Below are positions 4,694 through 5,019 of a stretch of DNA of 5,019 nt, in pieces. The number at the start of each line of letters is the position of its first letter. Position 1 is the first letter of the stretch. This stretch comes from Acidobacteriota bacterium. GTDB taxonomy: Bacteria > Acidobacteriota > Terriglobia > Terriglobales > Acidobacteriaceae. The notes below the pieces were generated by a model. The model ran no database searches and was not told the DNA's origin. It worked only from the letters and a program-made list of their open reading frames with translations. Made by a program: the position numbers and the translations under genes. The stretch spans positions 1-5,019 of the forward strand of contig JAJZNH010000658.1 of the NCBI GenBank assembly GCA_021811745.1, written 5' to 3'.

Positions 4694-5019
4694 CTACCCC
4701 GCCGCGATCCGGATCTGTTCCGGATCTTCTTCTACCTCGCCGCAGCCCTCGCCCAGTCCGCCATACCGGCGCTCCCGGCGCTGAAAGGCTGCAATCGCCT
4801 CCAGCAGGTGAATGCCGCGAAAATCGGGCCACAACCGCTCCGTTACGAAAATCTCCGTATAGGCGATCTGCCAAAGAAGGTAGTTCGAGATGCGCATCTC
4901 GCCCGAGGTGCGGATCAGCAGATCCGGGTCAGGCATGTGCGCGGTGTAGAGATGGCGGTGGATGTCCTCTTCGGTGATGTGGCCGGGGTTGAGGTGCTTG
5001 AGCTTCATCTCGGGACCGG
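4694..5019 (-). CDS. uppS: Isoprenyl transferase / undecaprenyl diphosphate synthase, C-terminal part (5' end outside window)
   Basis: The C-terminal 107 or so residues of a cis-prenyltransferase. These enzymes add IPP units to farnesyl diphosphate to give C55 undecaprenyl diphosphate, the lipid carrier for peptidoglycan and O-antigen. The diagnostic block reads [20 protein letters not shown], followed by [17 protein letters not shown]. The IPP-binding residues known from E. coli UppS (Arg194, Arg200, Ser202, Glu213) are all present with identical spacing in RTSGEMRIS and in the Glu of AYTEIF. After WPDF the helix [17 protein letters not shown] is followed by an acidic tail of about 20 residues ([18 protein letters not shown]), likely disordered. 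The frame is open to the right edge (Gly-Pro-Glu precede the Met at 5006-5008), so that Met is internal and the catalytic Asp near the N-terminus is not visible. The chain length of the product cannot be told from this part. Confidence 0.95.
   Translation of the reverse strand, partial: GPEMKLKHLNPGHITEEDIHRHLYTAHMPDPDLLIRTSGEMRISNYLLWQIAYTEIFVTERLWPDFRGIHLLEAIAAFQRRERRYGGLGEGCGEVEEDPEQIRIAAG

Overview
This window looks like a chromosomal piece of a GC-rich bacterium, most likely an acidobacterium (Acidobacteriota, Terriglobia-like). That placement is an inference from three things: the gene order uppS-cdsA-dxr-rseP, the style of the proteins, and intergenic repeats of a kind I associate with that phylum. 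I could not run a search to confirm it. Every convincing gene lies on the minus strand, so the window reads biologically from right to left.

Right to left, the layout is as follows. (1) 4694-5019: the C-terminal third of UppS, the undecaprenyl diphosphate synthase; its 5' end lies outside the window. (2) 4475-4693: a gap of about 220 bp, locally AT-richer, with one possible leader peptide. (3) 3638-4474: cdsA, phosphatidate cytidylyltransferase, complete. (4) 3229-3637: a 409-bp gene-free stretch with two diverged copies of a ~100-bp unit, a third truncated start of that unit, several palindromes and a possible terminator for cdsA. (5) 2074-3228: dxr, DXP reductoisomerase, complete, probably starting at TTG. 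(6) 2020-2073: a short gap with a strong GC hairpin. (7) 601-2019: rseP, the site-2 intramembrane metalloprotease, complete, with two PDZ domains. (8) 412-600: an intergenic stretch with a degenerate 7-bp tandem repeat directly behind the rseP stop. (9) 1-411: the N-terminal part of an exported FAD-dependent oxidase of the alditol/xylitol oxidase type, running off the left edge.

The four central genes form a well-known envelope and isoprenoid cluster. Dxr makes MEP from DXP, the committed step toward IPP. UppS condenses IPP into the C55 lipid carrier for peptidoglycan and other surface polymers. CdsA makes CDP-diacylglycerol for phospholipids. RseP cleaves membrane-embedded substrates such as anti-sigma factors in envelope stress control. 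The FAD oxidase is separated by a clear gap with its own ribosome binding site and does not obviously belong to this pathway.

The genes themselves look intact and ordinary. The unusual material is intergenic: the ~100-bp repeat array with hairpins sharing one loop between cdsA and dxr, and the heptad repeat behind rseP. No mobile-element gene, CRISPR array, tRNA or rRNA was seen.
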